A stretch of 64,000 bases of DNA from JAFARZ01 sp035651595 (GTDB taxonomy: Bacteria > Actinomycetota > Actinomycetes > Streptosporangiales > Streptosporangiaceae), in NCBI GenBank assembly GCA_035651595.1, contig DASRFJ010000099.1:5086-69085 (forward strand). The letters are read 5' to 3'. A model generated the notes under the pieces. It did not search any database. It was not told where the DNA came from and was given only the letters and a program-made list of their open reading frames with translations. Both the position numbers and the translations under genes were made by a program. How positions within the stretch are numbered: position 1 is the first letter of the stretch; the number at the start of each line of letters is the position of its first letter. This document shows positions 43,978 to 52,867 of this stretch, piece after piece.

Positions 43978-45672
43978 TCAGTCCGCGCGCTTGCGCACCA
44001 GGGTGAACGTCTCGAACTCGGTGTAGTCGGGGGTGGGTGCGCCCTTCTCGCCGGTGGCCGGGTTGACCGGGTCGGCGCCGACCGCGTGATAGTGCGTGAC
44101 CTTGATCGTGGTCTGGCTGCCCGGGCCGTTGCCCGGGTCCACGTCGAACACCGCGATGCCGTAGCCGGTCGACGTGTCGCGCTTGGCGGACCAGATCGCG
44201 TCCTCGATCGCGTCGGCGCCAGCGCGCGCGTACACGCCGGCCGTTGACGTCTGCGCGGGCCGGTTGGCGTGCGTGAACACCTTGGCCTGGCGGTTGCCGT
44301 CCTTGCTGTCGAGGCCGTACTCGTCCAGGTTGGCGTTGGTGCCACCGCAGCCGAGGATCAGGTGCACGGTGCCCTGGCTGGTGTCGAACACGCCGTTGTC
44401 GACGGTGGTCACCGGGTGCGGGCGAAGCGTGTTGACCGTGGTGCCGGTGGCCACCTCGGTGCCGACCCCGGCGTCGAGGCCACGGCACGGGAAGGACCGC
44501 TCGTAGTCGTGGTCGTGGCCGTTGAGCACCAGGTCCACCTCGTACTTGTCGAACAACGGCAGCCAGGTGGCGCGGATGCCGAGGTCGGAGCCGTTGCCGG
44601 TGGCGGACGAGGACGCGGCGCACTGATGCATCTGGGCAACGATCCAGTCGATGCCGGAGTCGGCGCGGGCCGCCGCGAGCGTGCGCTCCAGCCATGCGGT
44701 CTGCGCGCCGTCGGAGTAACCCCGGACGTAGAACGAGGTGCCGGGCTCGATCGGCGCGTTCCCGGTCGACGCCGCGGGCGTCAGTGCCGCGGGTCCGGCC
44801 ACGAGCGGACCCGCGTCCTGGTAGACGACGTCGTCCGCGTCCAGCGACACGAACAGCACCGAACCCACCCGGAACGAGTACCAGCGCCCGGCGAAGCCCG
44901 GCACGTGGTTGTCCGGCAGCGTGTACCTGGTCAGGTACGAGGTGAAGCCCTGCGGCCCGTTGTAGAACTCGATCTCGTGGTTGCCCGGGCACGGCATCCA
45001 CGGCCGGAACGCCGCCGAGGCCTGGTTGTTGTTGCCGAAGTCCCGCCACACCGCGGGCTGGGACGCCGGGTTCAGGTCGGCATAGCAGAGATCACCGTTC
45101 AGCAGGTGGAACAGCGGCTGGAAGGACTCCACCGCGGTGACCGCGTACGCGGACTGGCCGTAGGACAGAACCCAGCTGGTGTTCGGCGTGGCCAGGTCGC
45201 CGAAGCTGGTGAACCGGAACGCGCGGCGCCCCGCGGGCGCGGTGCGGAACGTCGCGCTGAACGGGTCTTCGGCGTTCGCGTCGTTATCCGCCGTCACCAC
45301 GTACGCATAGGTCGCGCCGGGCCGCAGCCCGCCGACGGACGCGTGGTACGTCCAGACCGCCTCGCCGTTGATGCCGTCGGTGTAGTGCCGTTCGCGGGCC
45401 CGGATGACGCGCCGGCCGATGCGCACCCGCGGCCGGATCGCTCGGTCCGGGGATGCCCAGGACACGATGACGGTAGTCCCGGGGTCATCGCCCCAGGTGA
45501 GGTGGACCTGCTCTGGAGTGCCGTCGGACGACACCTTGCGGCGCGCGGGGGTGGCGGCCTCCGCGTCCGCGGCATCCGCGGTACCCGCGGCGGCGGCGAG
45601 CAGACCCGTGGTGCCCGCTCCGACCAGGATCTGGCGCCGGGAAACCTGCGAACGGGAGTGGCTGGCTGGCAT
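43978..45672 (-). CDS. Secreted purple acid phosphatase-like metallophosphoesterase
   Basis: 564 residues from the ATG at 45672. A TAT signal is visible (RRQILVGAGTTGLLAAAAGT). After it comes a fibronectin-like purple-acid-phosphatase N-terminal domain (QVHLTWGDDPGTTVIVSWAS), then a calcineurin-like domain with all metal motifs: SFGDLATP, LNGDLCYAD, PGNHEIEF, AQMHQCAA and NGHDHDYERS. Length and order are normal. It releases phosphate from extracellular esters. A small palindrome (GACCGTAACGGTC, 45678-45690) lies just in front of the start. Divergent from the LacI gene. Confidence 0.93.
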   Translation of the reverse strand: MPASHSRSQVSRRQILVGAGTTGLLAAAAGTADAADAEAATPARRKVSSDGTPEQVHLTWGDDPGTTVIVSWASPDRAIRPRVRIGRRVIRARERHYTDGINGEAVWTYHASVGGLRPGATYAYVVTADNDANAEDPFSATFRTAPAGRRAFRFTSFGDLATPNTSWVLSYGQSAYAVTAVESFQPLFHLLNGDLCYADLNPASQPAVWRDFGNNNQASAAFRPWMPCPGNHEIEFYNGPQGFTSYLTRYTLPDNHVPGFAGRWYSFRVGSVLFVSLDADDVVYQDAGPLVAGPAALTPAASTGNAPIEPGTSFYVRGYSDGAQTAWLERTLAAARADSGIDWIVAQMHQCAASSSATGNGSDLGIRATWLPLFDKYEVDLVLNGHDHDYERSFPCRGLDAGVGTEVATGTTVNTLRPHPVTTVDNGVFDTSQGTVHLILGCGGTNANLDEYGLDSKDGNRQAKVFTHANRPAQTSTAGVYARAGADAIEDAIWSAKRDTSTGYGIAVFDVDPGNGPGSQTTIKVTHYHAVGADPVNPATGEKGAPTPDYTEFETFTLVRKRAD

Positions 45673-45810
45673 AACGAGACCGTAACGGTCGCCGGTGAAC
45701 GCCAAGTGACGAAGCCGGACGTCACTCCGCGTCTACCGGATGAACGTTGCGAGCACCGCTTGCGGCCCCTCAGAGTGCCTCGCATTCCCGGAACATGTTT
45801 CAATGCTGGG

Positions 45811-46842
45811 GTGGAAACGAGCAGCCCAGCTGACGGCCGTCCGGCACGGGTGACGATCCGGCAGGTCGCCGACCTCGCGGGGGTTTCGATCGCGACCGTC
45901 TCGCGGGTGGTGAACGACCACGTCGACGTGTCCGCGCAGACCCGCGACGCGGTGCGGCGCGTGCTGCGCGAACACGGCTATCACGGGGCACCGCGCTCGC
46001 GAACCCCGGTCACCGGCCGCGTTGGCATCGCGGTGCCGATGGTGCACCCGCCGTACTTCGCCCAGATACTGGGCGGCGCCGCCGAGGCGCTGTACGAGCA
46101 GGACCGGCAGGTGCTGCTGTGCCCCACCAGCCACTCCCGGACGCGGGAACTGTCCCTGCTCGACCGGCTGGCGGACGGTGAAGCGGACGGCGCGGTGCTG
46201 GTACTGCCCGAGGAGTCCGGCGACGAGCTCGGCGAGCTGGCGGAGCACGGCTTCCCGTTCGTCGTGGTGGACCCGCGGACCGAGGTGCCCGACGGGATTT
46301 CCGTGGTGTGCGCGGCGCACTCCTCGGGTGCGGCGCAGGCGACCGAACACCTGCTCGGGCTGGGCCACCGGCGGATCGGGGTGATCAGCGGACCTGTGGA
46401 CTGGCTGGCCAGCCAGGAGCGGATGCGCGGGCACATCGCGGCGCTGGCGGCATGGGGGATGCTGCCGGACTTCTCCTACGTCCGGTACGCCAACTTCCGG
46501 CTCGACGGGGGCCGGGACGCCGCGGTCCAGCTGCTCGACCTGCCGCAGCCGCCGACCGCGATCTTCGCGTTCAGCGACAGCATGGCGATCGGCGCGGTCC
46601 AGGCCGCCACCGCGCGGGGCATTGACGTGCCGGCCGGCCTTTCCGTCGTGGGGTTCGACGACACCGTCGAGGCGGCGATCACGGTGCCGGGACTCACCAC
46701 CGTGCGCCAGCCGCTCGCCGAACTCGGCCGGACCGCGGTCAGCCTGCTGCTCCGCCAGCTTGAGAACCGGCGGCTCGAGCCGCTCCGGGTCGAGCTGGAA
46801 ACCAAGCTAGTGGTCCGGGACTCTGCCGCCGCGCCGCGGTGA
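45811..46842 (+). CDS. LacI-family transcriptional regulator
   Basis: 343 residues from the GTG at 45811, which fits the family length; the frame is open for another 1.5 kb upstream only because of GC bias. HTH: VTIRQVADLAGVSIATVSRVVND, then a periplasmic-binding-like effector domain (VGIAVPMVHPPYFAQILGGA, VISGPVDWLASQERMRG, GLSVVGFDDTVEAAITVPGL). Adjacent GH10 and GH6 genes make a plant-polysaccharide sugar the probable effector. It probably binds the GAAA-TTTC boxes or the TTCCGG repeats nearby; which one is not known. Confidence 0.92.
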   Translation: METSSPADGRPARVTIRQVADLAGVSIATVSRVVNDHVDVSAQTRDAVRRVLREHGYHGAPRSRTPVTGRVGIAVPMVHPPYFAQILGGAAEALYEQDRQVLLCPTSHSRTRELSLLDRLADGEADGAVLVLPEESGDELGELAEHGFPFVVVDPRTEVPDGISVVCAAHSSGAAQATEHLLGLGHRRIGVISGPVDWLASQERMRGHIAALAAWGMLPDFSYVRYANFRLDGGRDAAVQLLDLPQPPTAIFAFSDSMAIGAVQAATARGIDVPAGLSVVGFDDTVEAAITVPGLTTVRQPLAELGRTAVSLLLRQLENRRLEPLRVELETKLVVRDSAAAPR

Positions 46843-46905
46843 CCGCGCATGACCGGACATGGCCGGACATGATCGGGCATTGACCCGCGTCGGCGTTGCT
46901 GTTAC

Positions 46906-46937
46906 GTTCCTTCCGGAAATGTTCCGGTAACTTCCGG
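46906..46937. promoter_or_regulatory. TTCCGG repeats in front of the GH6 gene
   Basis: Three TTCCGG copies at about 10-bp intervals (46911, 46922, 46932) with the palindrome TTCCGGAA at 46911-46918, immediately upstream of the GH6 ribosome-binding site. Regular one-turn spacing suggests a repressor or activator site. A lone TTCCGGAA also lies in the 36133-36227 divergent region. Confidence 0.4.
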
Positions 46938-46945
46938 GAGTGGCC

Positions 46946-48301
46946 ATGCCGTTCGCTCTTTCCCGTCGTATCTCCATATCCCTGCTGTCCGCGCTGTTGC
47001 TCGGGTCGCTGGCCGTCACGGCCGACGTCGCCGCCAACGCATCCACCGTTTCCGGCCCCGCCGTCGGCTCAGCCCAGCGGACGCTCGCCCCCGGTACCCG
47101 GTTCTTCGTTCCGCCGCCCTCGCAAGGCGCGCCGCAGCAGATCGTGAACCTCGCGAAGAGCGGCGACGTCAAGGACGCCGCGCTGATCACGGCGATGGAA
47201 GCGATACCCCGCGCCGTCTGGTTCACCAGCGGCACGCCAGCTCAGGTGCGGCTGCAGGTCAGCCAGACGATGTTCGACGCGTCGCTCCAGCGCGCGGTGC
47301 CGGTGCTCGTCGCCTACGACATTCCCGGCCGGGACTGCGCGCAGTTCTCCGCCGGCGGGGCGCTCAGCCAGGCGGACTACGAGGCGTGGATCAACGGGTT
47401 CGCCCAGGGCATCAAGAGCGCGAAGGCCATCGTCATCCTGGAACCGGACGCGCTCGGCAACCTGCCCTCCAACTGCGGACTCTCGTCCACGGTGTACCCG
47501 TTCACCGACAGCGAGCGATTCGCCGAGCTGCAGTACGCGGTCGCCGCGCTGGAGCAGGACCCGGGCGTCAGCCTTTACCTCGACGGCACGCACAGCGCGT
47601 GGCAGTCGGTCGGAACCATCACGCAGCGACTGCTCGAAGCGAACGTACAGGACACGCAAGGCGTCTTCCTGGACGTATCCAACTACCAGCCCACCCCGGA
47701 ACTGCTGGACTACGGCACCTGGATCTCCGACTGCATCGCGATGGTCACCGATTCGGCCAATCCCGATTTCAACAACCCCGGTGCCTGCGCGAGTCAGTAC
47801 TTCCCGGCCACTCAGAGCGACTTCAGCACCTGGGACCTCACCACCCAGTGGTATGCGCAGAACATGGGCAACGCGGTGGCGAGCACGCATTTCGTGGTCG
47901 ATACCAGCCGCAACGGTGATGGCCCGAACAACATGAGCACCTACGCCGCCGCACCGTTCGATCAGCCGTCCAGCGTGATCGGCACGCTGGCCAGCGGGAA
48001 CTGGTGCAACCCGCCGTCGTCCGGACTGGGCCTGCGGCCCACCGCGAACACCGGCGTGCCGTTGCTCGACGCGTACCTGTGGGTCAAGACTCCGGGGCAG
48101 TCCGACGGCCAGTGCGATGCGGTCGGCGGCGTTCGGGCCTGGGACTACAACGTCTACACCCAGCCAGGATGGCCGACGACGGCATCCGCCCAGGCAGTGT
48201 TCGACCCGCTATGGGGAATGGACGACCCGGCGGCCGGCGCCTGGTTCTCGCAGCAGGCGCTCCAGCTCGCGCAGCTCGCCAGCCCGGGCCTGCTGCACTA
48301 A
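46946..48301 (+). CDS. Secreted GH6 cellulase
   Basis: 451 residues from the ATG at 46946 (GGGAG 5 nt upstream). Sec-type signal (RRISISLLSALLLGSLAVTA). GH6 signatures: VLVAYDIPGRDCAQFSAGGA, containing the catalytic-site Asp/Arg region, and AIVILEPDALGNL, with the acid Asp. HFVVDTSRNGDGP and LWVKTPGQSDGQCD form the lower active site. It is an endoglucanase or cellobiohydrolase acting on beta-1,4-glucan. There is no cellulose-binding module. Confidence 0.93.
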   Translation: MPFALSRRISISLLSALLLGSLAVTADVAANASTVSGPAVGSAQRTLAPGTRFFVPPPSQGAPQQIVNLAKSGDVKDAALITAMEAIPRAVWFTSGTPAQVRLQVSQTMFDASLQRAVPVLVAYDIPGRDCAQFSAGGALSQADYEAWINGFAQGIKSAKAIVILEPDALGNLPSNCGLSSTVYPFTDSERFAELQYAVAALEQDPGVSLYLDGTHSAWQSVGTITQRLLEANVQDTQGVFLDVSNYQPTPELLDYGTWISDCIAMVTDSANPDFNNPGACASQYFPATQSDFSTWDLTTQWYAQNMGNAVASTHFVVDTSRNGDGPNNMSTYAAAPFDQPSSVIGTLASGNWCNPPSSGLGLRPTANTGVPLLDAYLWVKTPGQSDGQCDAVGGVRAWDYNVYTQPGWPTTASAQAVFDPLWGMDDPAAGAWFSQQALQLAQLASPGLLH

Positions 48302-48360
48302 CGGCAAAGCCGGCAAGGCCGCACGGAAGACGTGGCCGTCCGGTGATGTTGGGACGGTGT

Positions 48361-49404
48361 GTGAGTGACCTTCCCCTCGATCATCCGGACGGCCTGGCCG
48401 GAGTACCGCTGTCCGTCCTGGACCTGGCTCCCGTCCCAGCCGGCGGCACGCCCGCGGCCGCGCTGCGCGCCACCATCGACCTGGCCCAGCACGTGGAACG
48501 GCTTGGCTATAAACGTTTCTGGGTCGCCGAGCATCACAACATGCCCGGCGTGGCGAGTTCGGCGCCGCCGGTCCTGATCGGGCAGATCGCGGCCGTGACG
48601 TCGCTGATCCGGGTGGGATCCGGCGGCGTGATGCTGCCCAATCATCCTTCGCTCGTGGTCGCGGAGCAGTTCGGCATGCTTGAAGCGCTCCATCCGGGAC
48701 GGATCGACCTCGGCATCGGCCGGGCGCCCGGCACCGATCCAGCGACGGCCGCGGCGCTCGGCCACCGCGGCCCGGACGACTTCCCGCAGCAGCTCACCGA
48801 CCTGATCGGTTTCCTCACCGGCGACTGGCCGGACGGACATCGGTTCGCGACGGTCCGGGCGGTGCCCGGCCAGGGCAGCGCCCCGGGCATGTGGCTGCTC
48901 GGCTCCAGCGGGTACAGCGCGCGGGTAGCCGGGCTGCTCGGGCTGCCGTTCGCGTTCGCCCACCACTTCATGCCGCAGAACACGCTGCCCGCGCTGGCGG
49001 TGTACCGGGAGAGCTTCCGCCCGTCGGCGACACTGGACCGGCCGTACGCGATGGTCGCGGTGGGTGTGATCTGCGCGGATACCGACGAGCGGGCGCAGTG
49101 GCTGGCCGGGCCGTCCGGCTTGTCGTTCCTGCGGCTGCGGTCCGGCCGTCCGGGAACGCTGCCGTCCCCGGAGGAGGCCGCGGCGTATCCCTACTCCGAG
49201 CTCGACCGGGCGATGATCGCCGAACGCCGGGCAGCGCAGCTGGTCGGAAGCCCCGCGACGGTTCGTGCGGGCATGGCGGAACTGCTGGAGCGGACCGGGG
49301 CGGACGAACTGATGCTCACGACGATGGTCTTCGACCCTGCCGACCGGCTCCGCTCCTTCGAGCTGGTGGCGGACACCGTCATGCGTCTTGACCGATGCCG
49401 TTGA
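48361..49404 (+). CDS. LLM-class flavin-dependent oxidoreductase (MsnO8-like)
   Basis: About 347 residues from the GTG at 48361 (ATG 48346 also possible). VPLSVLDLAPVPAGGTPAAA, the active-site-like RFWVAEHHNMPGVASSAPPVL, VGSGGVMLPNHPSLVVAEQF and DLGIGRAPGTDP are strongly conserved in this luciferase-like group. An FMN or F420 cofactor is expected. It follows the GH6 gene by 60 bp, but there is no functional link. Confidence 0.9.
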   Translation: MSDLPLDHPDGLAGVPLSVLDLAPVPAGGTPAAALRATIDLAQHVERLGYKRFWVAEHHNMPGVASSAPPVLIGQIAAVTSLIRVGSGGVMLPNHPSLVVAEQFGMLEALHPGRIDLGIGRAPGTDPATAAALGHRGPDDFPQQLTDLIGFLTGDWPDGHRFATVRAVPGQGSAPGMWLLGSSGYSARVAGLLGLPFAFAHHFMPQNTLPALAVYRESFRPSATLDRPYAMVAVGVICADTDERAQWLAGPSGLSFLRLRSGRPGTLPSPEEAAAYPYSELDRAMIAERRAAQLVGSPATVRAGMAELLERTGADELMLTTMVFDPADRLRSFELVADTVMRLDRCR

Positions 49405-49451
49405 GCCTCCTGCCAGGTGGTGGGATTCGAGTACGCGGCCGACGGGTTGCG

Positions 49452-50240
49452 TCAGTGGTCGGGCCATAGCCCGATCAAGGTAGCGAAGCGCCGCACTATC
49501 GTCGCGGCGATTCCGTCGTCCGAGAGCGCGTCGCGGACCTGACTGGGCACGGGTTGCTGCTCTCGCTCGGCCCAGGAGTGCAGCTGAGTTAGGCAGACTG
49601 CCAGGCCGGGCTCGATCTGCCCCCAGCGACGGGCGGCGTATGCGCGGCTGGTCGTCCAGGTGTGGTCATTGACGCTGACCAGACCGGCCACCGCCAGCAG
49701 GGTCTTGCGGGCGATCCGGATGCCGAGATCGGTCGCGGATGGGCAGGCGTTCAGCTCCTGTCGCCAGCGCCCGAGGAACCGGGCGATGTCGCCGTTGAAG
49801 CCCCGCGCGGCGCGGGCGTCGGCGGGAAATGCGGGCAGCCCTGCGGATTGATCCGGACCGGCGAGGTGGACGCAGTAGTGGCGGAGAAAGACCCGGAACC
49901 CGTATACCTCATCGTGGTCGCCTGCCAGGTCCGCGGTGGTGGCGGTGGCGATCTCCACGCCCCGGCACCGGTCGGCATACCGTGCCGAGAGGCGGTGCCC
50001 GAGGTCCGGCGCGTCCGGCAGCCCGATCGACAGCAGGTCGACGTCGGATGCGCCGGGACGTGCGGTGCCGTTGGCGACCGAGCCGTAGACATGCAGCGAG
50101 GCCCCGTCCGGGATTCCCGGTTGGCTGAGGAAGGCGATCGCGTCGGTCAGGATGGGCTCGAAAATCGCAGGCACCCGGTCGCGGCGCGCACCGGTCCGGA
50201 TCGTCCCGTCAGCCGCCATGCCCTCGTCGGGATCGCTCAT
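49452..50240 (-). CDS. Nucleotidyltransferase (aminoglycoside adenylyltransferase-like)
   Basis: 262 residues from the ATG at 50240. The Pol-beta-type NTase site is intact: HVYGSVANGTARPGASDVDLLSIG, then an acidic GVEIATATTADL strand. The C-terminal helical half (ARKTLLAVAGLVSVNDHTWTTSRAYAARRW) resembles ANT(3'')-like enzymes. It could modify an antibiotic or another small molecule; there is no evidence of an adjacent toxin-antitoxin partner. Confidence 0.75.
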   Translation of the reverse strand: MSDPDEGMAADGTIRTGARRDRVPAIFEPILTDAIAFLSQPGIPDGASLHVYGSVANGTARPGASDVDLLSIGLPDAPDLGHRLSARYADRCRGVEIATATTADLAGDHDEVYGFRVFLRHYCVHLAGPDQSAGLPAFPADARAARGFNGDIARFLGRWRQELNACPSATDLGIRIARKTLLAVAGLVSVNDHTWTTSRAYAARRWGQIEPGLAVCLTQLHSWAEREQQPVPSQVRDALSDDGIAATIVRRFATLIGLWPDH

Positions 50241-50340
50241 ACCCCGGCAGTGTAGAGTGCCCGCTACTCTCGCTCCGTGGCCATCTGTCGCCCGCGCCAC
50301 CTGTCGGTGATCACACGGCACACATGATCAGGGATGGGCG

Positions 50341-50833
50341 TCACCGGCCCGCGGCGTAGATCCGCCGGACCACATCCTCTATGTCGGGTTCCTCCACAGT
50401 GAGGACTCTGTTGGCGAATGCGCACGCATGGCCCGTGCCGGCCGCTGGGCCTGGCCGCCGGGCCTGGCCGCCGGGTCTGGCCGGGTGCGCGCAGCCTGTG
50501 CCTGGAGTGCAGCGTGCGGCTACCGGTACAGGAGCGCACCCGCAGTCCCGTCAGCAACGTGGAAGATTTCCCCATCGTGGAAGACCAGCCCTGGTGAACA
50601 GGGGTCCCGCTACCACAAAGGGGAAAACCACCACGCTATCGAGGCCCATCAAGCCAGCCGCCGGCCCACCGGGCAGCCAGCGACCCGGGCAAACCCCTGA
50701 ATAAGCCAACGGGGTCAGTGAGGTCCAGTACTTCCGCCTTGTCGGAGACGGCCGCCAGCACCTTGGCCGCCGTGATCCGTTCGGCGTCGAACGCGAGCCG
50801 CTGCCGGAGCCCGCCCCTTATCCCCGAACGAAT
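50341..50833 (-). pseudogene. C-terminal remnant of an ABC-transporter ATPase, split by a mobile element
   Basis: Reading down the minus strand from 50833: GIRGGLRQRLAFDAERITAA, KVLAAVSDKAEVLDLT, then, across the insertion at 50405-50715 and one copy of its 8-bp duplication, VEEPDIEDVVRRIYAAGR and a stop at 50341. The last part is a familiar C-terminus of ABC-2-type drug-export ATPases. Everything upstream, including the nucleotide-binding domain, is missing; a TAA stands directly before the first codon and the aminotransferase gene ends 15 bp further. The gene is dead. Confidence 0.7.
50405..50715 (+). mobile_element. 311-bp MITE-like element, copy 2
   Basis: Terminal inverted repeats ACTCTGTTGGC (left) and the complement of the right end, ACCCCGTTGGC, flanked by the 8-bp duplication CAGTGAGG (50397-50404 and 50716-50723). 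Internal identity to the element at 28689 covers the start, the GCAGTCCCGTC stretch and the 82-nt hairpin (50556-50637). No coding frame is supported. It has inserted into the ABC-ATPase remnant, in frame with the loss described there. Confidence 0.78.
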
Positions 50834-50847
50834 TTACGCAGGGCGCC

Positions 50848-52215
50848 TCAGATCCGCTGCCAGGCCTCGGTGAGGACCGAACGCAGTACCTGCTCGATGA
50901 AGTCGAAGTGCTCCTGACCGCAGATCAGCGGCGGCGACAGCTGGATGACCGGGTCGCCGCGGTCGTCGGCGCGGCACACCAGCCCGGCATCGAACAGCGC
51001 CTGCGACAGGAACCCGCGCAGCAGCCGCTCCGACTCCTCGTCGCTGAACGTCTCCCGCGTGGCCTTGTCCTTGACCATCTCGATGCCGTAGAAGTACCCG
51101 TCACCGCGCACGTCGCCGACGATCGGCAGGTCGTACAGCTTCTCCAGCGTGGCGCGGAATCCCGCCTCGTTGCGCCGCACGTTGCCGAGCAGGTCTTCCT
51201 TCTCGAAGATGTCCAGGTTGGCCAGCGCCATCGCGGTGGACACCGGATGCCCGGCGAACGTGATGCCGTGCAGAAACGTCGCGGTCCCGGCGCTGAACGG
51301 CTCCATCAGGCGGTCGGACACGAGCATGCCGCCGAGCGGCGCGTACCCCGAGGTGACACCCTTGGCGAACGTGATGATGTCCGGCTGGTAGCCGTACCGC
51401 TCGGACCCGAAGTAGTGGCCGAGCCGGCCAAACGCGCAGATCACCTCGTCGGAGACCAGCAGCACACCGTACGTGTCGCAAATCTCCCTGACCCGCGAGA
51501 AGTAGCCGGGCGGCGGCGGGAAGCAGCCGCCGGAGTTCTGCAATGGCTCGACGTAGACGGCGGCGACCGACTCCGGGCCCTCGCGCAGGATGGCTCGCTC
51601 GATCTCGTCCGCCGCCCACTGCCCGAACGCCTCCCGGTCGTCGGCCACGAACGACGGTGCCCGGTAGAAGTTGGTGTTGGGCACCCGGACGCCGCCGGCG
51701 GGCAGCGGCTCGAACGGGTACTTGATGTCGGCGAGGCCGGTGATCGCCAGCGCGCCCATCGACGTGCCGTGGTACGCGATGTCCCGGGACAGCACCTTGT
51801 ACCGGGACGGCTCACCGGTGATCTTGAAGTACTGCTTGGCCAGTTTCCACGCGGACTCGACGGCCTCGGAACCGGAGGTGGTGAAGAACACGCGGTTCAG
51901 GTCGCCGGGTGCCAACTCGGCCAGCCGTGCCGCGAGTTCGATGGCCTTGGGGTGCGCGTATGACCAGAGCGGGAAGTAGGCCAGCTCGGACGCCTGCCGG
52001 GCGCCGGCCTCGGCGATCTCGGTGCGTCCGTGCCCGACCTGGCTGACGAACAGCCCGGACAGGCCGTCCAGGTACTGCTTGCCGTGCTGGTCGTACACGT
52101 ATGGCCCGGAGCCGCGCACGATCACCGGTACTTCGGCGTCCGCGTACGAGGACATCCGCGTGAAGTGCAGCCAGAGGTTTCGCTTCGCGTCTTCCTGCGT
52201 CTGCTCGATCGTCAT
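50848..52215 (-). CDS. Class III (putrescine/polyamine-type) aminotransferase
   Basis: 455 residues from the ATG at 52215, which overlaps the Lrp stop (ATGA) and has GGGGAA upstream. PLP-lysine region DIITFAKGVTSGYAPLGGML, with LNRVFFTTSGSEAVESAWKL and YHGTSMGALAITG. This family acts on amines such as putrescine, beta-alanine or GABA. It is in an operon with an Lrp-type regulator and opposite a gamma-aminobutyraldehyde dehydrogenase, the arrangement found in Streptomyces polyamine-catabolism loci. Confidence 0.9.
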   Translation of the reverse strand: MTIEQTQEDAKRNLWLHFTRMSSYADAEVPVIVRGSGPYVYDQHGKQYLDGLSGLFVSQVGHGRTEIAEAGARQASELAYFPLWSYAHPKAIELAARLAELAPGDLNRVFFTTSGSEAVESAWKLAKQYFKITGEPSRYKVLSRDIAYHGTSMGALAITGLADIKYPFEPLPAGGVRVPNTNFYRAPSFVADDREAFGQWAADEIERAILREGPESVAAVYVEPLQNSGGCFPPPPGYFSRVREICDTYGVLLVSDEVICAFGRLGHYFGSERYGYQPDIITFAKGVTSGYAPLGGMLVSDRLMEPFSAGTATFLHGITFAGHPVSTAMALANLDIFEKEDLLGNVRRNEAGFRATLEKLYDLPIVGDVRGDGYFYGIEMVKDKATRETFSDEESERLLRGFLSQALFDAGLVCRADDRGDPVIQLSPPLICGQEHFDFIEQVLRSVLTEAWQRI

Positions 52216-52730
52216 CTGGTTCCCCATGAGTAGGTTTGTTTCTTGAGCTTGAGATAGACAAACGTCTCTGTGCTGGTCACCGACGGGGCGGCGCGCACCT
52301 GGCCGAGGATCTCCAGCAGGTGGTCGTCGTCTTCGCATACCACCTCGACCAGCAGGTCAAACGAGCCCGCCGTGATCACGACATAGTCGATCTCGTCCAT
52401 GTCCGCGAGGTGGCTGGCCAGCTTCTCCAGGTCGCCGTCGCACTTGATCGCGATCAGTGCCTGCCGCCGGAAGCCCAGCGTGAGCGGGTCGGTGACCGCG
52501 ACGATCTGCATGACGCCGGTGTCCTGCAACCGCTGCACCCGCTGCCGGACCGCGGCCTCGGACAGCCCGACGGCCTTGCCGATCGAGGCGTACGAACGCC
52601 GGCCGTCCTCCTGAAGCTGCTCGATGATCTGCTTGGAGATATCGTCGGGCGTAACGCTTGACAGGCGGGGGGGTCTGGGGGGGACGTCCCCCCCAGTGCC
52701 AGGGGGGCGCGTCCGCGGGTTATGGGCCAT
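52212..52730 (-). CDS. Lrp/AsnC-family transcriptional regulator
   Basis: 172 residues: winged helix (DISKQIIEQLQEDGRRSYAS, AVGLSEAAVRQRVQRLQDTGV) then the RAM/effector domain (IDYVVITAGSFDLLVEVVCEDDDHLLEIL). It begins with ATG 52730. Its 5' coding end contains an extreme palindrome, G7ACGTC7 (52677-52694), which would form a strong hairpin in the mRNA. It likely controls its own operon and the divergent dehydrogenase gene. Confidence 0.93.
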   Translation of the reverse strand: MAHNPRTRPPGTGGDVPPRPPRLSSVTPDDISKQIIEQLQEDGRRSYASIGKAVGLSEAAVRQRVQRLQDTGVMQIVAVTDPLTLGFRRQALIAIKCDGDLEKLASHLADMDEIDYVVITAGSFDLLVEVVCEDDDHLLEILGQVRAAPSVTSTETFVYLKLKKQTYSWGTR

Positions 52731-52777
52731 AACGTGTCGCCTCCTTCCGCTGTCAGTCTGTCACGCCCGAACTACAT

Positions 52778-52794
52778 TCAACTGATTTCGTTGA
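52778..52794. promoter_or_regulatory. Lrp-type inverted repeat in the divergent promoter
   Basis: TCAACTGATTTCGTTGA, a 5-bp inverted repeat with 7-nt spacer in an AT-rich patch (52770-52815) between the Lrp and dehydrogenase genes. Size and AT-richness fit Lrp/AsnC operators. The patch probably includes the promoters of both genes. Confidence 0.45.
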
Positions 52795-52867
52795 TATATG
52801 TAAAGATAGCAACTGAATCCCTTGTGGAGATAGGCCCAGCTCTGCGAAGCTCGTCGCAGAGGATCAC

